In this document: piece after piece, positions 1 through 8,620 of the stretch
Layout of the letters: the number at the start of each line of letters is the position of its first letter
How positions within the stretch are numbered: position 1 is the stretch's first letter
Source: Anaerolineales bacterium
GTDB taxonomy: Bacteria; Chloroflexota; Anaerolineae; Anaerolineales; DRMV01
DNA length: 64,000 bases
Reading direction: 5' to 3'
Assembly: GCA_027023425.1 (NCBI GenBank)
Contig: JALVVL010000022.1
Span: 48,210 to 112,209 of the forward strand
Position numbers and translations under genes: made by a program
The notes under the pieces: generated by a model
What the model was told of the DNA's origin: nothing
Database searches by the model: none
The model's input: only the letters and a program-made list of their open reading frames with translations

Positions 1-1
1 G

Positions 2-1039
2 TTTTACTGGTCGCCGGGGGTGTTGGGGGCGGCGCTCAACAGCCTTGTAGGTTTTGTTTCGGTTGGCAGGGGAGCGGATTCGGTTTCGGCGTTTGAAGCC
101 GTTTTCATTTTGCTGGCCTATTCGCCGTTGGCGGTAGGAGCGGCCTTGGTCGGTTTGTTTTTGGCTTGGCGCGCCCAATCTACCGAATTGCCCGCCCACA
201 GCCGTTGGCTGAGGGGAATGCTTATCTTTTTGGCCGCGGCCTTGGTAGCGCTGTTTGTGTATCCGCTGCGCCCCGTGGCGTTCTTGGCATGGGTTCTTCC
301 GACCTTGTGGCTTGTTGCCGCGTGGGCGTTGTCTCGTTTGCCCAAACCGAGCACCGCGGCTTCGGTACATGCCGTGCTCATATTCTTGCTTTTTAGTTTT
401 GTGTTGCTAAACACCTTCGGGTTTGCCAATTCCATTGCTGGCTCTAAGGTAGCAACTGCGAGGTTGGTGCTTATCGCCCTCACCTTTCTGCTTATGCTGG
501 CCGCTACGGCATTGCTCGCGTGGGGCTGGACGCTTGACGAGGCGCTATCTGGCTTTGCGTGGGGCGCAACGATCTTTGTTTTGGTGCTGAACCTGAGTGC
601 TTTGTACCGCGCGGCTTATGCCCCTCGCCCCCGGGAATTTTGGTACGGCGAGCCCGCTTCGCCCAATGTGCACCTGCTTCAGCGCACTGTGGCCGATTTT
701 GGCAATTGGGTTCACGGCCACGCTGATACACTCACCCTCTTAGACCTCACCAATTCCCCGGCTTTGGCGTGGGATTTTCACAGCCTTCACTCCTACAAAG
801 CCGCCATTTTCCCCCCGCCCCGCGCCAAACCCGAAGCGGCCATAACCGCTCGCAATGCCCAGCCGCCTAAAGGCGCGGCCTACACAGGGCAAGATTTTCG
901 CGTCACGGCGCGCACAGTTTTTCCATTTGCAAACCTGCGCGAGGCATTGAAATGGCTTGCTTTCAGGCAGAGCACGCTTGAAAGCCGCTCGGATGTTTTG
1001 TGGATTAGGAACGATTTGTTTGCTGGGGCGAAAAAATGA
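2..1039 (+). CDS. Membrane glycosyltransferase-like protein, 5' end cut by window edge
   Basis: The frame is open from the first bases, so the gene begins upstream of the window; the GTG at 20 in the ORF track is unlikely to be the true start. The visible part has about seven hydrophobic segments followed by a soluble tail of roughly 130 residues. This layout resembles the C-terminal half of GT-C (PMT/GT39-like) membrane glycosyltransferases, two of which occur elsewhere in the window. The N-terminal acidic catalytic motif would be outside the window, so the assignment is inference. Its stop overlaps an ATG in the next frame, and cmk follows closely, which suggests co-transcription. Confidence 0.6.
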   Translation, partial: FYWSPGVLGAALNSLVGFVSVGRGADSVSAFEAVFILLAYSPLAVGAALVGLFLAWRAQSTELPAHSRWLRGMLIFLAAALVALFVYPLRPVAFLAWVLPTLWLVAAWALSRLPKPSTAASVHAVLIFLLFSFVLLNTFGFANSIAGSKVATARLVLIALTFLLMLAATALLAWGWTLDEALSGFAWGATIFVLVLNLSALYRAAYAPRPREFWYGEPASPNVHLLQRTVADFGNWVHGHADTLTLLDLTNSPALAWDFHSLHSYKAAIFPPPRAKPEAAITARNAQPPKGAAYTGQDFRVTARTVFPFANLREALKWLAFRQSTLESRSDVLWIRNDLFAGAKK

Positions 1040-1062
1040 TGCCCCACAATAAGGAGCAGTTT

Positions 1063-1758
1063 ATGGGAAGCCCCCTCCGCATAGCGATTGACGGCCCTGC
1101 GGCTTCGGGAAAGTCTACTTTGGGGAAGCGCCTTGCCGCAGCGCTCGGCTACCTTTATTTTGATACAGGCGTCATGTATCGCGCTGTGGCTTTGGCGGCC
1201 TTGCGGCGTCACATTCCGGCAGAGGACGCCGACCGCCTGACCGACCTTGCCGCAAATTTGCAAATTGACGTCCGCCCACCGAGCAAAGACGACGGGCGGG
1301 ATTACGATGTCCTTTTGAACGGCGAGGATGTAACTTGGGAAATCCGTCGCCCTGAAGTTGATGCGATAGTTTCGGTTGTGGCCTCGCACCCGGGCGTGCG
1401 GGAGGTGCTGACGCGCAAACAGCGGGAAATTGGCGAGCGGGGGAGGGTTGTGATGGTGGGGCGCGATATTGGCACGGTGGTGATGCCTGACGCCGATTTG
1501 AAAATTTACCTTGATGCTTCGCCCGAAGAAAGAGCGCGCCGCCGTTACTTGCAGAGGCTGGGGCGCGGCGAGCAGGCTTCGTTTGAACACATCTTGGAGG
1601 CCGTCCGCGAGCGCGACCGCTTAGACCACGGCCGCGCGGTTGCCCCGCTGCGTCCGGCGCAAGACGCAATTGTGTTGGATTCCAGCGAGTTGAACGCCGA
1701 GCAAGTCTTCCAACGGGCACTCGCGCTTGTTAGGGGATATGTCAGACGCACCGACTAA
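1063..1758 (+). CDS. cmk: Cytidylate kinase
   Basis: Phosphorylates CMP and dCMP with ATP in pyrimidine nucleotide metabolism; cytosolic. The protein has the P-loop GPAASGKST right at the N-terminus (IAIDGPAASGKST), the YFDTGVMYRA segment typical of CMP kinase, the GRDIGTVV motif, and the lid region ERARRRYLQ. At 231 residues it has the usual family length. I start at ATG 1063 because AAGGAG lies 6 bases upstream and the family begins right before the P-loop; the ORF track start at 1036 adds nine unlikely residues. The 3' end overlaps the start of plsC by 20 bases. Confidence 0.95.
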   Translation: MGSPLRIAIDGPAASGKSTLGKRLAAALGYLYFDTGVMYRAVALAALRRHIPAEDADRLTDLAANLQIDVRPPSKDDGRDYDVLLNGEDVTWEIRRPEVDAIVSVVASHPGVREVLTRKQREIGERGRVVMVGRDIGTVVMPDADLKIYLDASPEERARRRYLQRLGRGEQASFEHILEAVRERDRLDHGRAVAPLRPAQDAIVLDSSELNAEQVFQRALALVRGYVRRTD

Positions 1759-2461
1759 GCCCTACTCGGTCCCGTTGCATGTGCGCTTGAACCGCGTTTT
1801 GTTGTTGGGGGCGTTTAGGGCGCTGGCACGCGTGCTTTTGCGTGTTAGGCGCGTTGGTTGGGAAAACATCCCAAAGAGCGGTGCATATGTGATTGCGTAC
1901 AACCATGTTTCCATTTTAGAGCCGCCCTTGCTGGCCGCCTTTTGGCCTAAGCCGCCGGAAGCGGTGGCGGCGCTGGATGTGTTTTTCCGGCCTTGGCAAG
2001 CGCGCTTGGTGAAACTTTACGGCGCTTTGCCAGTGCGCCGCCATGAGGTTGACAGGCGGGTTTTGAGCGCGATGGAAGCCGTATTGCGCGCCGGCAAGCC
2101 CCTTTTGATTGCCCCCGAGGGCGGGCGCTCGCACGTGCCCGGTCTGCGGCGCGGCTGGGCTGGCCTTGTGCAGGTGCTGGATAGGCTCGGCAGCATCCCG
2201 ATAGTGCCGGTTGGCCTCACGGGCACTTCCGACGCCCATTTGCGCGATGCTTTGCGCTTTAAACGGCCTGAAGTGGTGATTCGGGTAGGCAAACCGTTCA
2301 CATTGCCCCCCTTGCCGCCTAAAGGAGCAGAGCGGCGGGCGGCGCGCCGGCGGTACATTGATTTTGTGATGTGCCGCATTGCCGACCTGCTGCCACCGGA
2401 ATATCGCGGCGTGTATGCCGAATGCCCTGAGTTTGCTAATTTGCAGGCACCTTTGCGGTAA
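1739..2461 (+). CDS. plsC: 1-acyl-sn-glycerol-3-phosphate acyltransferase, HX4E variant
   Basis: PlsC-type lysophosphatidic acid acyltransferase of phospholipid synthesis, membrane-associated. An N-terminal hydrophobic stretch precedes the acyltransferase motif NHVSILEPP, then motif III PEGGRSHVPG and the motif IV region IVPVGLTG. The usual HX4D is here HX4E (His56, Glu61), an Asp-to-Glu change at the charge-relay position; a second PlsC homologue at 13320-14051 has the canonical HX4D. The start is ATG 1739 with AGGGGA just before it; it overlaps the end of cmk. Family assignment is firm; acyl acceptor and activity are inferred. Confidence 0.85.
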   Translation: MSDAPTKPYSVPLHVRLNRVLLLGAFRALARVLLRVRRVGWENIPKSGAYVIAYNHVSILEPPLLAAFWPKPPEAVAALDVFFRPWQARLVKLYGALPVRRHEVDRRVLSAMEAVLRAGKPLLIAPEGGRSHVPGLRRGWAGLVQVLDRLGSIPIVPVGLTGTSDAHLRDALRFKRPEVVIRVGKPFTLPPLPPKGAERRAARRRYIDFVMCRIADLLPPEYRGVYAECPEFANLQAPLR

Positions 2462-2552
2462 AACGAAGCCTAAACGCCGCTGCTTTTTGCCTGTAAGAAA
2501 ATGAGCATTTTGTGACAGGCTCTTTCCCAAAACAACCTCAGGAGAGTTGACC

Positions 2553-2951
2553 ATGAAAAGGCCGCTCCTCGCCCTTTTTCTTTCGCTTGCCTACCTAACG
2601 ACAGTTTTTCTCGTTGTGTGGGTGGGCTTGTGGGCATGGGAGCGGGTTTACCGGCTGTTTTCGTGTTTGCCGGGTAGCCCAACGGTGCATTTGGCTGGGT
2701 GGATTGCGCTGCTTGCGGCTCTGGCATTTGCGGCAATTGCGGGCGCGGCCTGTCGTCTTTCGCGCGGGCAGTTTTATGGGCGTTGGCCGGTGTTCACGCT
2801 TGCCGGTCTCATTGCCATTGGCTTAGCAGTTTTACTCGGACGCGGTGCAAGCGCACTTTGGGCTTCGGTTGTGCTGGCCTCGGCGCTCGGAATTTTGAGC
2901 CATCTTTGGCTGGAAAACCGTTGCGCGGCCCAATCTCCTCGGCTTGGGTAA
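2553..2951 (+). CDS. Small integral membrane protein, unknown function
   Basis: A protein of 132 residues with four predicted transmembrane helices and a short polar tail. I do not recognise a family. The ATG at 2553 has CAGGAGAG about 8 bases upstream and is preferred to the TTG at 2547. It lies about 90 bp after plsC and could be the last gene of the cmk-plsC run. The preceding gap contains a small hairpin (GCCTGT...ACAGGC with an inner AAAATG/ATTTT), so it might be transcribed separately. Confidence 0.55.
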   Translation: MKRPLLALFLSLAYLTTVFLVVWVGLWAWERVYRLFSCLPGSPTVHLAGWIALLAALAFAAIAGAACRLSRGQFYGRWPVFTLAGLIAIGLAVLLGRGASALWASVVLASALGILSHLWLENRCAAQSPRLG

Positions 2952-2998
2952 TAAAGGCTTCTCGTAGTGCTTGACATCCTCTCCGCGATTGAACGGTT

Positions 2999-3540
2999 GA
3001 AACCGCAGATTTCGCAGAAAAAATCTGTGCTAATCTGTGTAATCTGTGGTTTTTATCCTTGGCGTCCTTTGTGCCCTTGGCGTCCTTGGCGTTACTATCC
3101 ACCGATTGACACAGATTTACACCGATTGGTTGTCTGAAACCACAGATTCCGCAGATTTCGCAGAAAAACTTCCACAGATCTCACAGGTTTACACCGATTG
3201 AAAGAAAACCACAGAGGACACAGAAATTTACAGAGAACACAGAAAAAAATCTGTGCTAATCTGTGTAATCTGTGGTTTGTTTTACCCTTGGCGTCCTTTG
3301 TGCCCTTGGCGTCCCTATCCACCGATTGACACAGATTTACACCGATTGGTTGTCTGAAACCACAGATTCCGCAGATTTCGCAGAAAAACTTCCACAGATC
3401 TCACAGGTTTACACCGATTGAAAGAAAACCACAGAGGACACAGAAGTTTACAGAGAACACAGAAAAAAATCTGTGCTAATCTGTGTAATCTGTGGTTTTT
3501 TCTTTCTTTGTTTCCTTTGCGTCTTTGCGTTACACTTGAC
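2999..3540. repeat. Repeat island 1 of iterated CACAGATT / CCAAGG / CGCAGAG modules
   Basis: The gap between the membrane protein and secG is filled by short quasi-periodic modules: CACAGATT-type units (period 9-11 bp), ACCGATTGACACAGATTTACACCGATTG, CCACAGAGGACACAGAA and CTTGGCGTCC-type units. The same modules recur in at least nine other gaps of this window. The short ORFs reported here on either strand (for example those encoding HRLHRLAQI) are translations of the repeats, not genes. The last part before secG (3541-3650) is non-repetitive and carries the secG promoter. Confidence 0.9.
3096..3498. repeat. Direct tandem duplication, 183 bp copies with 220 bp period
   Basis: Bases 3096-3278 and 3316-3498 are identical except for one mismatch at 3226/3446 (A versus G). 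The copies start at TATCCACCGATTGAC and end at CTGTGGTTT. The 37 bp between them are a CTTGGCGTCC-type module that also flanks the first copy. A partial third, more diverged copy of the CTGTGCTAATCTGTG part lies at about 3025-3055. Near identity implies recent duplication or gene conversion. Confidence 0.95.
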
Positions 3541-3576
3541 ATCCTTTGCATCCCTGATTCACCATGCCCGCTTGGT

Positions 3577-3605
3577 TTGACGATTCCCGCGCGGGCGAGT
3601 ATAAT
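3577..3605 (+). promoter_or_regulatory. Sigma-70-type promoter of secG
   Basis: TTGACG (3577-3582), a 17-bp spacer, and a perfect TATAAT (3600-3605). The predicted transcript would start near 3612 and run into secG with about 40 nt of leader, including a CGCTCGCCCCAAGGGGC segment that can form a small hairpin. The promoter sits immediately downstream of the repeat island. Confidence 0.8.
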
Positions 3606-3650
3606 CGGGGCGCTCGCCCCAAGGGGCAATCCTTTCGTCTGGAGGCCGTT

Positions 3651-3884
3651 TTGGAAACCTATCTGGACATTGCACTGATAATCACCTCAATCGCTCTGAT
3701 AACGATTGTGGTTTTGCAAAGCAAAGGCGCCGGTCTGGGCGGCCTTACTGGCTCGGACATGGGGGCGGTGTTCAGTGCCCGCCGCGGTCTGGAAAAAACC
3801 TTTTTCTACCTCACCATCGTCATCAGCATCATCTTCTTCTTGCTCACAATAGCGGCGGTCATAGTCACCAAACAGGCCGGGTAA
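3651..3884 (+). CDS. secG: SecG, preprotein translocase subunit
   Basis: Accessory subunit of the SecYEG channel in the cytoplasmic membrane. The 77-residue protein has two transmembrane helices separated by the conserved SecG loop (VVLQSKGAGLGGLTGSD...FSARRGLEK). I choose the TTG at 3651: GGAGG lies 5 bases upstream and the promoter at 3577-3605 would fire downstream of the ATG at 3564 used in the ORF track, whose extra 29 residues are not SecG-like. The solute-binding protein gene begins 3 bp after its stop, so the two are probably one transcript. Confidence 0.9.
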   Translation: METYLDIALIITSIALITIVVLQSKGAGLGGLTGSDMGAVFSARRGLEKTFFYLTIVISIIFFLLTIAAVIVTKQAG

Positions 3885-3887
3885 CCA

Positions 3888-5627
3888 ATGGCAAATGGAG
3901 GCTTTCTCCGCCGCTTCCGCTGGCAAATACTGCTCGCGGTTGTGGCGGTCGTTGCTATTGGCGTGTTACTTTGGGGGCAAAAGCCAGCCACGGCACCTAA
4001 CACGGTAAACTCAGGGCCAGTGCCAAAGCGCGGAGGGGTCTATACCGAAGCGCTAATCGGTCATTTAAGCCGCCTCAACCCCCTGCTTGACGGCGGAAAT
4101 CAGGTTGACCGCGACGTAGACCGAGTGCTGAACTGCGGCTTAGTGCGGTTTGACGCGCGCGGCCTTCCGCAGCCATCTCTGGCCGAATCTTGGGGAATTT
4201 CAGCCGACGGCGCAGTCTACAACTTCGCCATCCGCAAAAATGCCAAATGGCACGACGGCAAGCCAGTCACAGCGGACGACGTGCTGTTCACCATTGAACT
4301 CATGCGCAGCGACGCGCTCCCCCTCCCACCGGCAATACGTTCACTCTGGAAAAGCGTCAAAGTCAAAAAATTCAACGACTACACCTTCCAAATTCGGCTA
4401 CCTGAGCCCTATGCGCCTTTTTTGGACTACCTGACTTTTGGTATTTTGCCCAAACACGTGTGGAAGGACGTCCCACCATCGGAAATAATAAACTCACCCA
4501 AAAACCTACAGCCGATCGGATGCGGGCCATACCAGTTTGACTCGCTGGTTGTGAAAGACGGCAAAATAACGGGGGTGGCGCTCAAGGCTTTCAAGGGCTA
4601 CTACGAAGGCCATCCTTTCATTGAGCGCGTTGTTTTCCGCTACTACGACACCCCCGAGCAAGCCCTGCAAGCCTACAAAGACGGCGAAGTGCTCGGCATT
4701 CAACGCATCACCAACGACATCCTGAAACCGGCACTCGCCGAACCGGCGCTCAACTTTTACACCGCTCGGTTGCCGCGCATGACGCTGATTTACCTCAACC
4801 TTGGCAACCAAGAAGTGCCGTTTTTCAAAGACAAAAACGTCCGCAAAGCCCTTTACTTAGGCCTAAACCGGCAGTGGATGATAGACCACGTTTTGAACGG
4901 GCAAGCGATGATTGCAACCGGCCCGATATTCCCGGGAACATGGGCTTACTACAACAAACTAAAACCCATCCCATACGACCCCGACCGCGCCATAAGCATA
5001 CTCAAAAAAGACAAATTTGTGATACCGGCGGGCGGCGGGGACGTGCGCGAAAAAGGCGGAAAACCGCTTGCCTTTGAACTGGTTTACCCGGACGATGAGA
5101 TACACGCCGCGCTCGCCAAAGAAATCCAACGGGACTGGAGCGCTTTGGGCGTAAAGGCCACCCTCAAGGCCGTTCCTTACGAAAAACTGATAACCGACTA
5201 TCTGGAACCGCGCACCTACCAAGCCGCACTGGTTGACATAGACCTCACCCGTTCGCCAGATCCCGACCCTTACCCCTTCTGGCATCAAACTCAAGTCACC
5301 AACGGGCAAAACTACGCAATGTGGGATAATCGGCGCGCCAGCGAATACCTTGAACAGGCGCGCATCACCCCCGACATCATAAAACGCCAAAAACTGTACT
5401 ACAACTTTCAGGTAATCTTTGAAGAAGAACTGCCCGCCCTGCCCTTGTTCTATCCGGTTTACACCTACGCAGTTGACAAACGCGTAGGCGGCGTGCAACT
5501 CGGCCCGGTGTTTGACATCAGCGACCGATTCAACCGGATAAACAAATGGTACATGGCCGTCCAAGCAGGTGGGGCAAAAGCCCAAGCGGGCAACACGCCG
5601 GCTTCAACTGGCACTCCGTCGCCATAA
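3888..5627 (+). CDS. Peptide/nickel-type ABC transporter solute-binding protein (SBP family 5)
   Basis: Extracytoplasmic binding protein of the DppA/OppA class. Residues 10-29 form one hydrophobic N-terminal segment (signal anchor or uncleaved signal; no lipobox cysteine is evident). The mature domain has family hallmarks: GGVYTEALIG near the start, LAESWGIS...NFAIRKNAKWHDGKPVTADDVLFT, and KALYLGLNRQWMID later. Length 579 residues is usual. No permease or ATPase genes are adjacent, so it either serves a transporter encoded elsewhere or has another role. It is followed by a strong terminator. Confidence 0.85.
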   Translation: MANGGFLRRFRWQILLAVVAVVAIGVLLWGQKPATAPNTVNSGPVPKRGGVYTEALIGHLSRLNPLLDGGNQVDRDVDRVLNCGLVRFDARGLPQPSLAESWGISADGAVYNFAIRKNAKWHDGKPVTADDVLFTIELMRSDALPLPPAIRSLWKSVKVKKFNDYTFQIRLPEPYAPFLDYLTFGILPKHVWKDVPPSEIINSPKNLQPIGCGPYQFDSLVVKDGKITGVALKAFKGYYEGHPFIERVVFRYYDTPEQALQAYKDGEVLGIQRITNDILKPALAEPALNFYTARLPRMTLIYLNLGNQEVPFFKDKNVRKALYLGLNRQWMIDHVLNGQAMIATGPIFPGTWAYYNKLKPIPYDPDRAISILKKDKFVIPAGGGDVREKGGKPLAFELVYPDDEIHAALAKEIQRDWSALGVKATLKAVPYEKLITDYLEPRTYQAALVDIDLTRSPDPDPYPFWHQTQVTNGQNYAMWDNRRASEYLEQARITPDIIKRQKLYYNFQVIFEEELPALPLFYPVYTYAVDKRVGGVQLGPVFDISDRFNRINKWYMAVQAGGAKAQAGNTPASTGTPSP

Positions 5628-5651
5628 GGCAGCAAAGCACAACATCCAAAC

Positions 5652-5684
5652 AAAAACAGCCGCTCACCCAAAGCGGCTGTTTTT
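5652..5684. terminator. Bidirectional intrinsic terminator
   Basis: Perfect 13-bp inverted repeat AAAAACAGCCGCT / AGCGGCTGTTTTT with a 7-nt loop. It has a T-run on both strands and lies between convergent genes: the solute-binding protein (+) and the molybdenum hydroxylase subunit (-), so it can stop both transcripts. Confidence 0.9.
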
Positions 5685-5705
5685 GTTGCACACAAGGCAT
5701 TGCGG

Positions 5706-7949
5706 CTAAGCCGCGGCTTTTTCCAGCCCGGCCAGCACCCGCTCGCCGGTCAGCGGGAAGTCGTGATACCACACGCCCACCGCGTGGCGCATGGCGTGCA
5801 TCACCGCGGGGGCAACCGGCAGGAAGGGCATTTCGCCCATGCCGCGCGCACCGTAGGGGCCGCGCGGGTCAGCGTATTCCAAAATCAGCGGGCGCACCCG
5901 CACCGGCACGTCCTTCACCGTGGGGATGAGGTAAGTGGAAAGCCGGTCAGTGACCACGTAGCCATCCTGCTGGATGAAATTCTCAATCAGCGTCCAGCCC
6001 AGGGCCTGCACCACGCCGCCCTCAATTTGGCCTTCCACCTGCTGGGGGTTGACCGCGCGGCCAACGTCGTTGCCCAAAATCACATCCACCACCCGCACCT
6101 CGCCGGTTTCGGTGTCCACTTCTAACGCAACAGCCGCCGCAACGTAGCCGTAAGCGAAGTTGGGCTCCGCGAAGCCGGTAACTTCGTCGAAGGGCGTGGT
6201 GGGCGGGGCTTTGTAGGTAAACTCCACGGAAACCGGGCGCTCGCCCGCCTGCCAGCGCCACAGCGCGCGCTCAGCCGCGCCCTTCACCGCGTGCCCGGCC
6301 ATAAACGTCAGGCGGGAAGCCGACGCACTGCCCGAACTTTCGGTGAACGCGGTGTCGGAGACGCGCATTTCCACCTTTTCAGGGGCAATGCCCAAAGTTT
6401 CGGCCGCGATTTGCAGCATGGCGGTGTGATGCCCTTGGCCGACCTCCGCGCCAGCAATGTAGACCACCGCGCGCTCAATTTCTTCACCACCCTCCAGTTT
6501 CACCTTCGCCCAACTGTTCTCAGGATAGCCGAAAGAAAAGCCCACGTTCTTGAAGCCCGCGGCAAAGCCGATGCCGCGCTTGATGTGCGGCTTGGGCAGG
6601 CCGTTCCAATGCGGCCAAATCGTATCATCCGCGTCTTCGGGGCGATACCAGCCCTCAGGCCCCTTGCGCCAGCCTGCGGCTTTGGCGGTTTCCTCAATGA
6701 CCTGCGCAATGCTCACCCCCGGCGGCACCGGCGTACCCACCGACATCAGGCTGCCTTCCCGCAGCACATTGCGCAGGCGGAATTCCACCGGATCCATGCC
6801 CAAGGCCTCGGCGAGTTTGTTCATCTGCATTTCGGCCACGAAGTTGCCCTGAGGCCCGCCGAAGCCGCGGAACGCGCCCGCCGGGATGTTGTTGGTGTAA
6901 ACCGCGTAGCCGTCCACCCACACATTGGGGATTTCGTAGGGGCCGGTGCAGGTAATCACCGCGTTGCCCAGCACCTTGTTGCTGGTGTACCAGTACGCGC
7001 CGCCATCGGCAATCAGTTCCACCTGTGCGGCAATGACCTTGCCCTCTTTGGTCGCTCCCCATTTGGCGCGCATGAAGTACTGGTGGCGCTTGTGATGGCC
7101 GATGATGGATTCTTCGCGGCTCCAGATGATTTTGACGGGGCGAACGATGCCGCGCTGGTGCAGCCGCCAAACGGCTAAGGCGAGCACGATTTGCACCGAC
7201 ATATCCTCCCGCCCGCCGAACGCGCCGCCGATAGCCGGATAAATCACCCGGATTTGGTCTTCGGGCAGTTGCAGCGCGTGGGCAATCTGCTCGCGGTCTT
7301 CATGCGTCCACTGCCCGGCCACGTAAATCGCGATGCGGCCTTCCTCATCAATGAAAGCCACGCCCGCTTCGGGCTGGAGGTAAGCGTGCTCCTGCATGGG
7401 CGTGTGGTATTCGGCTTCCACGATGACATCGGCTTGAGCGAAGGCGGCTTCCACATCGCCCTTGCGGATGCGGTCGTGGGTGAAAATGTTGGTGCCGAGT
7501 TCGGGGTGCAGCAGCGGCGCGTCGGGCTGCATGGCCTCGCGCGGGTCGGTCACCACCGGCAGGTCTTCGTATTCCACTTGGATGAGGTCGCGGGCGCGGG
7601 CCGCGATTTCCTCGGTTTCGGCCACCACCACCGCGACCTGGTCGCCCACGAAGCGCACCCGGTCGGCGTAGGGCTTGTTGGAGCCGGGGCCGCAGAGCAC
7701 CGGCTGGTCGGGCTCCATCAGACCGTATTCGTTGTTGGGCACGTCTTTGGCGGTAAACACGCCTAACACGCCGGGGAGCGCCTCCGCGGCAGAAGTGTCA
7801 ATGCTCAAAATGCGCGCGTGCGGCCTTCCGGCGAACAAAATTTTCATGTAAGCCATGTTCGGCAGGTCAATATCGGCAGGGAAAAGGGCTTTGCCGGTGA
7901 CTTTATCTTTTGCGTCAATTCGCTTAAGGGAACGTCCAAGAACTTCCAT
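5706..7949 (-). CDS. Xanthine dehydrogenase-type molybdopterin-binding (large) subunit
   Basis: Molybdenum cofactor subunit of a xanthine-oxidase-family hydroxylase, oxidising purines or other N-heterocycles with water as oxygen donor. Residues that match the bovine XDH active site are visible: GGAFGGRE (Glu248, equivalent of Glu802), GAFRGFGGPQ (Arg361, equivalent of Arg880), and GARGMGE near the C-terminus (equivalent of Glu1261). The CO-dehydrogenase loop VAYRCSFR is absent. This favours a purine-type substrate, in line with the purine deaminases at 48-51 kb. Start ATG 7949 has GAGGTT upstream; the ORF track GTG (7961) overlaps that site. It is the last gene of a tight run. Confidence 0.9.
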   Translation of the reverse strand: MEVLGRSLKRIDAKDKVTGKALFPADIDLPNMAYMKILFAGRPHARILSIDTSAAEALPGVLGVFTAKDVPNNEYGLMEPDQPVLCGPGSNKPYADRVRFVGDQVAVVVAETEEIAARARDLIQVEYEDLPVVTDPREAMQPDAPLLHPELGTNIFTHDRIRKGDVEAAFAQADVIVEAEYHTPMQEHAYLQPEAGVAFIDEEGRIAIYVAGQWTHEDREQIAHALQLPEDQIRVIYPAIGGAFGGREDMSVQIVLALAVWRLHQRGIVRPVKIIWSREESIIGHHKRHQYFMRAKWGATKEGKVIAAQVELIADGGAYWYTSNKVLGNAVITCTGPYEIPNVWVDGYAVYTNNIPAGAFRGFGGPQGNFVAEMQMNKLAEALGMDPVEFRLRNVLREGSLMSVGTPVPPGVSIAQVIEETAKAAGWRKGPEGWYRPEDADDTIWPHWNGLPKPHIKRGIGFAAGFKNVGFSFGYPENSWAKVKLEGGEEIERAVVYIAGAEVGQGHHTAMLQIAAETLGIAPEKVEMRVSDTAFTESSGSASASRLTFMAGHAVKGAAERALWRWQAGERPVSVEFTYKAPPTTPFDEVTGFAEPNFAYGYVAAAVALEVDTETGEVRVVDVILGNDVGRAVNPQQVEGQIEGGVVQALGWTLIENFIQQDGYVVTDRLSTYLIPTVKDVPVRVRPLILEYADPRGPYGARGMGEMPFLPVAPAVMHAMRHAVGVWYHDFPLTGERVLAGLEKAAA

Positions 7950-7969
7950 TTTGAACCTCACCGATGGGG

Positions 7970-8596
7970 TTAGTATTCGGTATCTTCACGCGGAGGGCGA
8001 GCGGCGTTGAACAGCCAAGCAATAACCGCCGCCAAAGTCCATAGAATTGCCAGCAGCACCAAAAAGAGCAAGAAATAAACGCCGGCTAAAGGAACCGGGC
8101 CGGGCATAAGCCATCCCGGCGGGATGGCAACCCACCCGTGGGAGATGTCCAGCCGCACCAGCCAAACACTTCCCACCAATGCAATGAGAACGCCAAGCGC
8201 GCCCAACACCCTCACGCCGGTATCGGGGCTGAGCCTGCGTTTGCGCCTGAGCGGACGCTTGACGTCAAGCGGCGTGTAAGGCGTCACGCGCAATGCGGCA
8301 TAGAGCAAGGCGTAAACCAGCGCGTACAAAGCATAAAATAACGCCGCATAGCCGATCGTGAGCCACAATGCCCCTTGCGGAATGCCGATTTTGGGCAACG
8401 GGCGGTAGGCGGACGCCGACAATCCAAGCCATTCCACAGCCTTGGGGTAAGCAAGGGTGAGGCGCGCCGCGGCATACGCCAAAATTGGCAACAAAACCGC
8501 CAACATTATCCCCAAAGCGCCCCAAATGGGATGCCCCATCGTGCGCTTGGCAAACGAAGGCATTTCCGGGCGTCCGGAGGAGGAATACATGCCCAT
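7970..8596 (-). CDS. Membrane protein encoded between the two molybdenum hydroxylase genes
   Basis: A protein of 208 residues with four predicted transmembrane helices (about residues 25-47, 77-103, 128-148, 167-192) and a basic cytoplasmic loop (KRPLRRKRR). No family is recognised and it lacks permease features. Its ATG at 8596 has AGGAG 5 bases upstream. It sits 24 bp after the FAD/FeS subunit and 20 bp before the Mo subunit, so it is co-transcribed with them. It could anchor the enzyme to the membrane or pass electrons or substrate, but that is only inferred from position. Confidence 0.6.
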   Translation of the reverse strand: MGMYSSSGRPEMPSFAKRTMGHPIWGALGIMLAVLLPILAYAAARLTLAYPKAVEWLGLSASAYRPLPKIGIPQGALWLTIGYAALFYALYALVYALLYAALRVTPYTPLDVKRPLRRKRRLSPDTGVRVLGALGVLIALVGSVWLVRLDISHGWVAIPPGWLMPGPVPLAGVYFLLFLVLLAILWTLAAVIAWLFNAARPPREDTEY

Positions 8597-8620
8597 ATCG
8601 GCTCCTAAAAGTGCTTAGGC

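Noticed and set aside
2999-3540. CRISPR array
   Set aside because: Repeats are quasi-periodic without constant-length spacers, no cas genes are present, and the modules mix freely.
2809-3629. Several 75-104-residue ORFs containing HRLHRLAQI or NRCKSVSIGG
   Set aside because: They are translations of the CACAGATT/ACCGATTG repeat modules, appear in each island, and have no ribosome sites.
6291-7178. 295-residue plus-strand ORF over the Mo hydroxylase subunit
   Set aside because: Antisense shadow of a complete, well-conserved gene.
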